Of a stretch of 64,000 nucleotides of DNA, positions 55,241 through 63,053 are shown piece by piece. The notes below the pieces were generated by a model. That model did not search any database. It worked only from the letters and a program-made list of their open reading frames with translations, and was not told where the DNA came from. Both the position numbers and the translations under genes were made by a program. The stretch comes from Anaerolineae bacterium (lineage in GTDB: Bacteria > Chloroflexota > Anaerolineae > 4572-78 > J111), in NCBI GenBank assembly GCA_023382535.1, contig JAHDWA010000005.1:62001-126000 (forward strand). Reading direction: 5' to 3'. Each line of letters opens with the position of its first letter. Position 1 is the stretch's first letter.

Positions 55241-56734
55241 ATGTCGTTAGTTGACGAAGCAATCAAACAATTAGATACGGCCCTGGTTTGGCTGGAAGCG
55301 CCGCAGGAGCGCAAGCGGTATCCGTGGCACAGGGCCGAGGAGGATTTACTGCGGCGGATTTACAGCCGGATGCCCAGGGTGGAAGTGGCGCGCCAGATTT
55401 CGGCGCTTCTTCAGGAATTGACCGGTGATCCCCTGGCGGAGCGGACGGTAATTGCCTGTTACGTCCGCTTCCAGGTCCTGGCGATGAAGGCGTACCAGGG
55501 CGAGCCGGGCGAGATGAGCCTGAGCCGGGCGGCCAGGGCGGGCGAGGCGCCGTATTTTCTTGTGACCAAAGCGTATACCGATGGCGAGCTGCCGGGGGTC
55601 CGCAAGGGCAAGCAGGTCTACGTGACGGAACGGAATTTTAGCCTGTGGCTGGCGAAGTACCGGGAGCGGGTGCTCGCCCAGGGCGAGATGCTGAACGCGC
55701 TGGAAGGGACAGAGATTCTTTCCAAGCAGGAGGCGATGGCGCTGCTGAGACTGGCCGAGACGCACCTGACCCGCTATTTACAGACCGGGGTGCTGCGGGG
55801 CTGGCAGTTGCCGGGAATTAAACCGGGGAGGCCGGGCGAGTGGCTGGTAAGTAAGGAATCGGCGGAGGCACTGCTGGCAGCCCGGTCCGAGGGGCGGCTG
55901 CGGTCGCTGCTGGATCAGAACCCGGCCTACGTGGCGATGCGCAAGGAGATGTCAACGCAGATCCGGGACCTGCGCCGGGCGGGGCGGCTGGAGCAGCGGG
56001 ACCCGCTGGCCGAACCGCAGAGCCAGTACCATCCCGGCTGCTTCACGGTGGCCCAGGTGGCCAGCCATACGGGCGTGTCGGCCCAGGTGATTTACCAGGC
56101 GATAGCGAGCGGGAAGATCAGGGCCGAGTCGCGGGTGGTTGGCGGCCGGCCGCGCTACGCCATCAGCCCGGAAGAGGCGCGGCGGTTCGCGGCGGAGGTC
56201 GAGGCCCATCCCGACGAGGCGGCCCGGCGCGATACGAATTATTTGCGGCAGATTGCCGAGGCGGGATTACTCACGGTGCGGGACCTGGCCCGGCGGTGGG
56301 AAATGCCGGAGCACGGGGTGCTGCTGCGGGTGAAACAGAACAGGATCGCTAACCGGAAGTGGGGCCGGTATCGAGTGTTTGAATTATCGGTTATTGAGGC
56401 ATTTGAAGCGGACGAAGTGGCCCGAAGAGGCCAAAGGAGCGGAAATATGGCGACGATGATGGATGTGGTGGTTTTGCCCTCACCCCCAGCCCCTCTCCCA
56501 CAGGGAGAGGGGAGGACGGCAGAGTACGAAGCGGCGCTGAAGCTGGTGGCGCGGATTGACGAAGAGTTGCGGCAGGGTATCCGGCACTATCGGAACCGGG
56601 CCGGGGAGCTGCTGACGACCCTGGACGAGGTGGTACGGGCCATCCTGGGGAACGACCTGTTAGTGCCGGAGGCGGCAGAGGTTGAGCCGGTGGTTTGGAT
56701 TAGTAGCCGGCATAATGGGGTTTATCACGGCTAG
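55241..56734 (+). CDS. Multi-HTH DNA-binding protein
   Basis: 497 residues. Several short helix-turn-helix/excisionase-like units in series: SLSRAARAGEAPYFLVTKAY, ILSKQEAMALLRLAETHLTR, CFTVAQVASHTGVSAQVIYQ, LLTVRDLARRWEMPEHGVLL. Near residue 410 a C-rich repeat is translated (LPSPPAPLPQGEGR). Could recognise a long repeated site such as an origin or partition site. It follows the ParB-like gene and may act with it. No name. Confidence 0.65.
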   Translation: MSLVDEAIKQLDTALVWLEAPQERKRYPWHRAEEDLLRRIYSRMPRVEVARQISALLQELTGDPLAERTVIACYVRFQVLAMKAYQGEPGEMSLSRAARAGEAPYFLVTKAYTDGELPGVRKGKQVYVTERNFSLWLAKYRERVLAQGEMLNALEGTEILSKQEAMALLRLAETHLTRYLQTGVLRGWQLPGIKPGRPGEWLVSKESAEALLAARSEGRLRSLLDQNPAYVAMRKEMSTQIRDLRRAGRLEQRDPLAEPQSQYHPGCFTVAQVASHTGVSAQVIYQAIASGKIRAESRVVGGRPRYAISPEEARRFAAEVEAHPDEAARRDTNYLRQIAEAGLLTVRDLARRWEMPEHGVLLRVKQNRIANRKWGRYRVFELSVIEAFEADEVARRGQRSGNMATMMDVVVLPSPPAPLPQGEGRTAEYEAALKLVARIDEELRQGIRHYRNRAGELLTTLDEVVRAILGNDLLVPEAAEVEPVVWISSRHNGVYHG

Positions 56735-56776
56735 AGACCCCCTCCCAGCCTCCCCCTCTTAGGGGGAGGAGAAGAA

Positions 56777-56794
56777 TGTCTCCAATTGGAGACA
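56777..56794. repeat. 18-bp palindrome, copy 11
   Basis: Perfect copy, 8 bases before the ATG of the GNAT/Mom-like gene and touching its AAGAGGA ribosome site; next to a C-rich palindrome (56736-56775). Confidence 0.9.
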
Positions 56795-56801
56795 AAGAGG
56801 A

Positions 56802-57479
56802 ATGATGTTGACACTTCGGTTGGGCGATAAAGAGGATTTACACTGGGCGCAAAATGTAGTGACGCAGTATCACTACTTACACCGCAAGGTGGATTGGCGC
56901 GCCCGACCGATGGTGTACGTGATCATGCGGCACGGGTCGGTCCGTATGGGGGCGCTGATGTTGGGCATTCCACACGCCACCCGCTGCCAGGAATGGTGGG
57001 GACCGGGAACGGAATTGACCCAGTGGCAGGTGGTGGATTTATGCCGGGTGTGGCTTGATCCGGCGGTCCAGTTTGGGGGCGAGTATGCCAGGCCGGGATA
57101 CGTGCCCGGCTTTACGGATCGTCGGGGCGTCTTCCGGCCCACGGTGGCGAGCTGGGCCATCGAGGAGATATTCAAGCGGGTGCAGCGGGATCGGGTGAGC
57201 CTCTGGCCGCCGGTGTACCCGGAGCAGCCGTATCACATCCGGCTGGTAATCAGCTATCACGACCCGCAGTACCACAAGGGGACGATTTACCGGGCGATGG
57301 GTTGGGAGCCGATGTACACCAACGCCAGTAGGTTTGGTGACTTGCGGCCTATCCCAATTCGGGCTGTCCCTGGCCCATCGGGGAAGTACGGCTGGTGCTG
57401 GCGGCTGCCGGAACCGGAGTGGGCGTGGAACGAGATCCCGATTGCCCAGCCCCGGACGATGCGATTGGTGGGGGTGTAG
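56802..57479 (+). CDS. GNAT-fold protein, Mom-like DNA modifier candidate
   Basis: 225 residues (a second ATG at 56805). The order ARPMVYVIMRHGSVRMGALM, GTELTQWQVVDLCRVWLDP, TVASWAIEEIFKRVQRDR, LVISYHDPQYHKGTIYRAMG fits an acetyltransferase-type fold as used by Mu Mom-like proteins: early strand pair, an acidic/Cys turn, a conserved ASWAI helix and H-x-G-T-I-Y-R-A-x-G-W. Mom converts adenine in DNA to a carbamoylmethyl form and blocks restriction. First gene of a block with three more base-modifying enzymes, which supports the call; it could also be a different GNAT. Confidence 0.55.
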   Translation: MMLTLRLGDKEDLHWAQNVVTQYHYLHRKVDWRARPMVYVIMRHGSVRMGALMLGIPHATRCQEWWGPGTELTQWQVVDLCRVWLDPAVQFGGEYARPGYVPGFTDRRGVFRPTVASWAIEEIFKRVQRDRVSLWPPVYPEQPYHIRLVISYHDPQYHKGTIYRAMGWEPMYTNASRFGDLRPIPIRAVPGPSGKYGWCWRLPEPEWAWNEIPIAQPRTMRLVGV

Positions 57480-57481
57480 TG

Positions 57482-57784
57482 ATGAAGAAACGAACGCACT
57501 GCAAGCGATGCGGCGTCCTGCTGACCGAATCAACTGGAAGGCCATACAAGCAGCGGCGTGGGGCAAGGAGCTATACCTGTATGCACAGTCTGTGCCGCGC
57601 TTGTTCCAACGAGCAGGAGCGGGCGAAGTACCGGAGGGAAAAGGAAGAGGACGGGTATTTCGAGCCGGCAGAGGAAGCGACGCGGCCCGGTCCGCCGGCA
57701 AAGGTCAGGATCGGGCGGCCGCAGTACGAACGATGGTTGAGGGAGAGGGCGGCGGAAGTAAGAAGGGTGAGTGAGGCGAGATGA
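57482..57784 (+). CDS. Small zinc-finger protein
   Basis: 100 residues from the ATG at 57482. Four cysteines in two pairs: CKRCGVLL and, about 22 residues on, CMHSLCRAC; then a basic tail (RRAxxRxEAR-type, ending RRVSEAR). Stop overlaps the start of the DndC-like gene (ATGA). Probably regulatory or a partner of the modification enzymes. Confidence 0.6.
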   Translation: MKKRTHCKRCGVLLTESTGRPYKQRRGARSYTCMHSLCRACSNEQERAKYRREKEEDGYFEPAEEATRPGPPAKVRIGRPQYERWLRERAAEVRRVSEAR

Positions 57785-59061
57785 AGCGAGTATCCTTTTT
57801 CGAGAATGAACGCTTATCAATGGATGAGGCGATAGAGCTGACCGCTCAAGCCCTGACCTATTATATCACCCTATACCCCGCCATATCGGTGGCGTTTTCC
57901 GGTGGGAAGGACAGCACCTCCCTGTTGACGCTGATAATGGCCCTGATCGAAACGGGGCGAGTGCCCAGGCCGAAAATGCTGCATGTATTGCTGGCTAACA
58001 CCAAGATGGAACTACCACTGCTCCACCTGGCCGCGCTGGAGATTTTGCAGATCGTGCGCGAAAAGGGCTACACGGCCCAGGTGGTGGAGCCGCCATTGGA
58101 CGATACGTTTTTTGTGCGGATGTTCGGGGTGGGGTATCCGCCTCCTCATAACGGCTTCCGCTGGTGTACCGGCCTGCTCAAGCTCAAGCCGATGTGGGCG
58201 GCGCTCGAAGAGACGCGCCGGACGGTCGGAGAGAAATTCCTGACCCTGACGGGGATGCGGATCGGCGAGTCGGCCATGCGCGATGAACGGATCGCGCTGG
58301 CCTGCAACAGCAAGGATGGCGAGTGCGGGCAGGGGGCGATTGTGGCCGAGGCACAGGAGAAGGCCCGGAAGGGCGCGGACCAGTTCGGGCTGTACGAAAG
58401 CTCGCCCGTTTCCTATTTATTCACGCGGACTCCGGAGAGCGAGCCATCCGACGTGCTCTCGCCGCTGCTGCACTGGCGGGTCTGCCACGTGGGGGACTGG
58501 TTGAATTTTGAAGCGCCGGCTTATGGCTTCCCGACCCATCGCGTCCTGGAAGCTTACGGCGCCGGGATTGGCGACAATGAGCCGCTTGAGGCGCGGACCG
58601 GCTGCACTGCCTGCCCGGTGGCGGGGAATGGGGACCCGGTGTTGGTCAAAATGACAAAAATGCCCGGTTGGGAATACCTACGACCGCTGTTAAGGCTGCG
58701 CGACCTGTATATCGAGCTGTCCAAGCAGAAGCACCGGCTGAAAAAGAACGGGGAGCGGAACAAGGACGGTAAATTGTCGTCCCGGCCTAATCGGGGCGGG
58801 CCGCTGGTGTTCGAGTCGCGCTATTGGGGCCTGGAGCGGGTGTTGGAGATCCAGGCCGAGGTGAATGATGGGGCGCGGGCGGCGGGCCGGCCCGAGCTGA
58901 TCCTGATCGGCGAGGAAGAGAAGACGCGGATCGTGGAACTGATCGAGGCGGGAACGTGGCCAGAGAAATGGAGCAGCGACGATCTACGCGGGGACGCGAT
59001 GGTTGACCTGGTGGTAGGTGAGGGGCTGGTGCAGCCGATTTTGGCAGGGTTGAGGATATGA
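57781..59061 (+). CDS. DndC/PAPS-reductase-like PP-loop enzyme
   Basis: 426 residues. PP-loop SGGKDST at 40-46, then HVLLANTKMELPLLHLA, RWCTGLLKLKPMW, GMRIGESAMRDER, and a late ARTGCTACPVAGNGDPVLVK (DndC relatives have a Cys pair here), WEYLRPLLRLRDLYIEL. This order matches DndC, the ATP-using sulfur-transfer subunit of DNA phosphorothioation. DndA, D and E are not visible. A stand-alone DndC-like gene in a phage next to other base-modifying genes may serve a different thiolation or base modification. High confidence on fold, low on substrate. Confidence 0.7.
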   Translation: MKRVSFFENERLSMDEAIELTAQALTYYITLYPAISVAFSGGKDSTSLLTLIMALIETGRVPRPKMLHVLLANTKMELPLLHLAALEILQIVREKGYTAQVVEPPLDDTFFVRMFGVGYPPPHNGFRWCTGLLKLKPMWAALEETRRTVGEKFLTLTGMRIGESAMRDERIALACNSKDGECGQGAIVAEAQEKARKGADQFGLYESSPVSYLFTRTPESEPSDVLSPLLHWRVCHVGDWLNFEAPAYGFPTHRVLEAYGAGIGDNEPLEARTGCTACPVAGNGDPVLVKMTKMPGWEYLRPLLRLRDLYIELSKQKHRLKKNGERNKDGKLSSRPNRGGPLVFESRYWGLERVLEIQAEVNDGARAAGRPELILIGEEEKTRIVELIEAGTWPEKWSSDDLRGDAMVDLVVGEGLVQPILAGLRI

Positions 59062-59432
59062 CTAATGAACACGTCGGTCTCGTTGAACACAAAGGTTTTT
59101 CTCATCAGGTCATTGTCAACGGCACGTTCTGTGGCTGCTCTACCGACCTGGCTTTGGCCGAACGGCATCTTCAGAATGTACTCAGCCGATTGGAGGGACG
59201 TGATCCGGTCACAATAACAATGACGGTGGAGCAATTCTTTCAGGATTGCGCCCGGCGCGACCACGATCTTCCCTCTGGGCAGCGCCGAACCACCCGTTCG
59301 GCTACATTTGACGGCGAACTGTTTTATAGCCTGGCCCCGGCCAGACATCAAGGTTGGTTTGATCTGTTCACCTTTAGTAGTGACCAACCATTGAGCGCAA
59401 GATTTTGCGACCTAATTGAGATAAAAGAGTAG
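59058..59432 (+). CDS. Hypothetical protein
   Basis: 124 residues, ATG overlapping the DndC-like stop (ATATGAC). HKGFSHQVIVNGTFCGCSTD, LALAERHLQNVLSRLEGRDP; no known family. Its stop lies at the edge of the palindrome at 59432. Confidence 0.5.
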   Translation: MTNEHVGLVEHKGFSHQVIVNGTFCGCSTDLALAERHLQNVLSRLEGRDPVTITMTVEQFFQDCARRDHDLPSGQRRTTRSATFDGELFYSLAPARHQGWFDLFTFSSDQPLSARFCDLIEIKE

Positions 59433-59459
59433 TCGGGATAAGCACAGTTATACCGGCAA
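59432..59459. repeat. GCCGGGATAA-type palindrome before a ribosome site
   Basis: AGTCGGGATAA-GCACAG-TTATACCGGC; follows the stop directly and ends 15 bases before the next ATG, same spacing as the copy at 51871. Confidence 0.6.
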
Positions 59460-59474
59460 GAAAGGACGCGGGTG

Positions 59475-59993
59475 ATGAACAGGGAAAGGGAGACGTTGTT
59501 TTTTGAATACGGGTTGAATGTGACCCAGGGCCAGATGATACTGCTGGTGGCGGCTGAGGGGCTGCTGTGGTGGGGGAATTTGGAGCAGTTGAAGAAGGCC
59601 AGGGCTATCTCAGGGCAGGCGGGGATGACGCTGCTCAGCCTGGCGAGGCGGGGGCTGCTGTTAGGGCCAGACCCAGGGCAAGCCATCAAGGCCCGGCCTT
59701 TTTCGCTGAGCGAAGCGGGGCGGGACCTGGTCGGCAAAGTTGAGAGAGGGCTGCACACGCCGGCCTGGCTGAGCGAGCATAAGGTCAAGGCGCTAGAATG
59801 TCTCGATAAGCCTCATCCGGTGGCCTGGAGCGTGCTGAAAGATAAAGGGGTTCGGAAGGTGACGCTGGGCAGCCTGACGAAGGCGGGATACCTGACGAAT
59901 GGGTTAGGATGGGAGATAACGGATTTGGGACGCGAGGCGCTGGCAGAGTGGAGGCAGGCGAACGGGCAAGCCGACAAGGATTTGGTGAGGTAA
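59475..59993 (+). CDS. Winged-helix DNA-binding protein, two domains
   Basis: 172 residues (GTG at 59472 possible). Two winged-helix-like halves: LKKARAISGQAGMTLLSLAR with RPFSLSEAGRDLV, and VRKVTLGSLTKAGYLTN with EITDLGREALAEW. Probably a regulator of the modification/replication block. Stop overlaps the HNH ATG. Confidence 0.6.
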   Translation: MNRERETLFFEYGLNVTQGQMILLVAAEGLLWWGNLEQLKKARAISGQAGMTLLSLARRGLLLGPDPGQAIKARPFSLSEAGRDLVGKVERGLHTPAWLSEHKVKALECLDKPHPVAWSVLKDKGVRKVTLGSLTKAGYLTNGLGWEITDLGREALAEWRQANGQADKDLVR

Positions 59994-60397
59994 TGCCCAG
60001 GAAATCAAAGGGGGAATACCCTTCCGATTGGCCGCAAATCGCCAGGCAAGTGAAGGATGAAGCGGGTTGGAAATGTGTCCGTTGCGGCCATCCGCATGAC
60101 CCGCAATCAGGCCACACCCTGACCGTGCATCACCTCGATATAAATCCGGCGAATTGTCGCTGGTGGAATCTGGCCGCGCTCTGTCAAAGATGTCATCTTA
60201 CGATTCAGGCGAAAGTAATTATGGAGCGCACCTGGTTTTTGCCTCACTCGGAATGGTTCAAGCCCTACGTGGCCGGCTATTACGCCTTTCACTACGGCCT
60301 GCCGGATGATCGTCAGAGCGTGATGGGGCAGGTGGATGAGCTTATCGCCCTTGGCCAGGGCAGGCAAAGCGTGGAACCATTGAGCGCGGCTATTTAA
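59993..60397 (+). CDS. HNH endonuclease C
   Basis: 134 residues from the ATG at 59993. HNH: CVRCGHPHDPQSGHTLTVHH, LDINPANCRWWNLAALCQRC, H. Not similar to HNH A or B beyond the core. Fourth HNH gene of the window, here within the modification block. Confidence 0.8.
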   Translation: MPRKSKGEYPSDWPQIARQVKDEAGWKCVRCGHPHDPQSGHTLTVHHLDINPANCRWWNLAALCQRCHLTIQAKVIMERTWFLPHSEWFKPYVAGYYAFHYGLPDDRQSVMGQVDELIALGQGRQSVEPLSAAI

Positions 60398-60423
60398 TAC
60401 TATTCAGAGCTAAGGAGATCACC

Positions 60424-61224
60424 ATGACAGTCCTATTCGTTGACATCGAAACAGCGCCGGACAAGGAGCGGCTGCACCTCTTTGATTTGCCCCAGGCTCC
60501 GGAGACGCTGCCCGACGTGGCGGAGCTACTGGTCGGGGCGGTCGCGGAGACCGAGAAGTTTTTGGGCGAGTACGGCCCCTGCCTGAGCGCCGATTACCTG
60601 GACCTGTTGGTTATCGCCGAGAGCCAGGGTAAGAAGCGGTCCGGGGTATTTAACGCGGTGGATAAGGCCCGTGAAGCTTTTGCCCGCCAGCAAACCGAGT
60701 TATCCGTAACGCCGGAATACTGCCGGGTGGTGGCGCTGGGCAGCGCCCTGGGCTTGACCGAGGAGCCGGTGGCGGAGGTGGTCGGCCTGCCGTGCTCGCT
60801 GGAAGCCGACGGGATTGTGGACGAACGGTACATTTTGGAAGAGTTCTGGCGGCTGGCAGAGGGGCGCGGGACGGTGCTGGTGGGGTACAACCTGCTGGAC
60901 TTCGATTTGCGGGTGCTCCTGGTGCGCAGCGCGCTGCTGGGGATCGAGCCGACGCGGGTGTTCGATTTGAAGCCGTGGGGGAAGGACTGCATTGATTTGA
61001 TGAAGGCGCGGTTCCCGATGGGCAAGGCGATGAAGTTGAAGCAGCTCGCCAGGCTGTACGGGTTGCCGGTGCCGGTGGAAGACGTGGATGGCTCGATGAT
61101 CGCGGAGCTGATCGAGACGAACCCGGCGAAGGTGGCGCAGTACGTGCGCAGCGATATTGTGGTGACGCGGGCGCTGTACCGGTTTTACGGCGGGTACTTC
61201 TTTGCGACGGTGGGGGGATGGTGA
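60424..61224 (+). CDS. DnaQ/PolB-type DEDD 3'-5' exonuclease
   Basis: 266 residues. ExoI FVDIETAPDK (Asp7, Glu9), ExoII VGYNLLDFDLRVLL, ExoIII YVRSDIVVTRALYRFY. Proofreading or free-standing exonuclease. No polymerase domain in the chain or window. Stop precedes the methyltransferase start by three bases. Confidence 0.75.
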   Translation: MTVLFVDIETAPDKERLHLFDLPQAPETLPDVAELLVGAVAETEKFLGEYGPCLSADYLDLLVIAESQGKKRSGVFNAVDKAREAFARQQTELSVTPEYCRVVALGSALGLTEEPVAEVVGLPCSLEADGIVDERYILEEFWRLAEGRGTVLVGYNLLDFDLRVLLVRSALLGIEPTRVFDLKPWGKDCIDLMKARFPMGKAMKLKQLARLYGLPVPVEDVDGSMIAELIETNPAKVAQYVRSDIVVTRALYRFYGGYFFATVGGW

Positions 61225-61227
61225 GTG

Positions 61228-63051
61228 ATGAACATTATTCCTCACGTCATCACAAGCGAAGAAGAATTCAGTGATTTTTACTGCGGAGCGGGGGGCAGTT
61301 CGTCGGGAATGAAAAAGGCCGGACTGAGGGGCAAGGTGGCCGGAAACCATTGGAAGCTGGCCCTGGAGACCCATAACATAAACCACCCGGAGATAGACCA
61401 CCGGGAAGTGGACTTATTGGTGGCATCACCGGCGTCGTTCCCTTATACAGTCGTCGCCTGGTTTAGCCCTGAATGCACCAAACATTCACGAGGTCAGGGT
61501 AAGAAGCGCAAGAACCGGACCCAACTGGATTTTTTGAACGCGGCCCATCCTGACCCGTCGGCTGAACGCAGTAGAGTGACCATGTGGGATGTAGTCAGAT
61601 TCAGCGAGTACCACCGCTACCAGGCGGTTATCGTCGAGAACGTGGTAGATGTGCGCGATTGGGAGCCGTACCCACACTGGCTGCAAGCGATGGTCAGCCT
61701 GGGATACAGCTACAAGGAAAACTTTCTAAACTCTCGCTTCTTTCATCCCCTGAACGGATCGGACAATTACAGCCCGCAGAATCGAGACCGGCTGTACGTA
61801 GTTTTCTGGCGGAAGGGGAACAGAGCACCTTGCCTGGATTTCAGGCCGTTGGCCTGGTGTCCGGGATGCCAGAGAGATGTACAAGCGGTGCAGGTGTTCA
61901 AAAAACCCATCCCCTCGACAGGTGAAGTGCTTTATGATACGACCGGGAGCCGGGGCCAATATTATTACGCCTGCCCAAGCTGCTTTGTTATCAAACACAA
62001 CAGGCCGGCTGCCCGACGGGTGGAGCCATATTATTTCGCGGCCTACAATATTATTGACTGGTCTTTGCCCTGCCCCCTCATTGGCGAGCGCGACAAGCCG
62101 CTAAAGCCGAAGACGCTGAACCGGATTCGGATTGGCCTGGACAAGTTTGGCCGGCAGCCGTTGGTCATCCAGTTGGCTTATAACCACTCCTCGCACCACC
62201 ATTCCGCGACAATGGACGGCGTGATGCCTACCATTACTAAGTGGCAGACGCAGGCCCTACTCTCTCCTTTCATCGTCAACACTTCCTTTGGCGGGAATGG
62301 AAACCATATCAAATCCGTTGCCGATGCTATACCCTCCCAGACGGGACGGCAAAGTTTGGCTTTTATCCTTCCCCTGAAAGGTGAGGACCAGTACCAACAC
62401 CTGAAGCCATCCGCCGAAGCGCTGCCCACCCAGACGGCCTCTGGAGCGCCGGGGATTGTCGTCGCTCCGGCCCTGGTAGAGTTCTACGGCGGTGGGGATA
62501 TGAGGCCTGTCACTGACCCGATGAATACCATCACGGCTGGCGGTGGAAAGACCGGACTGATCATGAGCCATTACGGGCGGGATAATGTCGTCGGTCCGCT
62601 TTCTAACCCTACACCCACTTTAGTTGGCGATGGACACCTGAACCTGATTACTCCTCCATCCTTCATCGTCGGTTATTACCGGCGTGATAAAACGGCCAGT
62701 AGTTTGGACGATCCCATCCCGACCATTCCCGGAGAGAACCGTTTCGGCCTGGTCTCTCCACCGTTCCTGACCAGTTACTACAATGGTTCGGATGTCGTTC
62801 ATGGTATTGACGAACCGGTTTACACTATCAGCACCAATGACCGGCATTCGCTGGTACTGCCAGAGATTAACATTGACGAATGCGGGTTCAGGATGCTGGA
62901 GCCGGAAGAGTGCAAGCTAGGTCAGGGATTCGACCGGGATTACATCATCCTGGGAAGTCAAAAGAAAGACAAGGTAAAGCAGATCGGCAACGCGGTCAGC
63001 GATCCGGTTGCGCAGTGGTTGGCCCAGGCGGTCAAGGAAAGTTTGGGTTAG
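61228..63051 (+). CDS. C5-cytosine DNA methyltransferase
   Basis: 607 residues from the ATG at 61228 (GTG at 61225 possible). Motif I FYCGAGGSSSGM, catalytic region FSPECTKHSRG (Cys in SPECT, replacing the common PPCQ), motif VI EN(V)VDV, motif VIII NRDRLYVV, motif X GNAVSDPVAQWLAQ. A long target-recognition insert contains four repeated strand pairs (FIVNTSFGGNG, FIVGYYRRDK, FLTSYYNGSD ...). SPECT-type C5 methyltransferases are common in phages. Expected to protect phage DNA from restriction. Confidence 0.85.
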   Translation: MNIIPHVITSEEEFSDFYCGAGGSSSGMKKAGLRGKVAGNHWKLALETHNINHPEIDHREVDLLVASPASFPYTVVAWFSPECTKHSRGQGKKRKNRTQLDFLNAAHPDPSAERSRVTMWDVVRFSEYHRYQAVIVENVVDVRDWEPYPHWLQAMVSLGYSYKENFLNSRFFHPLNGSDNYSPQNRDRLYVVFWRKGNRAPCLDFRPLAWCPGCQRDVQAVQVFKKPIPSTGEVLYDTTGSRGQYYYACPSCFVIKHNRPAARRVEPYYFAAYNIIDWSLPCPLIGERDKPLKPKTLNRIRIGLDKFGRQPLVIQLAYNHSSHHHSATMDGVMPTITKWQTQALLSPFIVNTSFGGNGNHIKSVADAIPSQTGRQSLAFILPLKGEDQYQHLKPSAEALPTQTASGAPGIVVAPALVEFYGGGDMRPVTDPMNTITAGGGKTGLIMSHYGRDNVVGPLSNPTPTLVGDGHLNLITPPSFIVGYYRRDKTASSLDDPIPTIPGENRFGLVSPPFLTSYYNGSDVVHGIDEPVYTISTNDRHSLVLPEINIDECGFRMLEPEECKLGQGFDRDYIILGSQKKDKVKQIGNAVSDPVAQWLAQAVKESLG

Positions 63052-63053
63052 GG

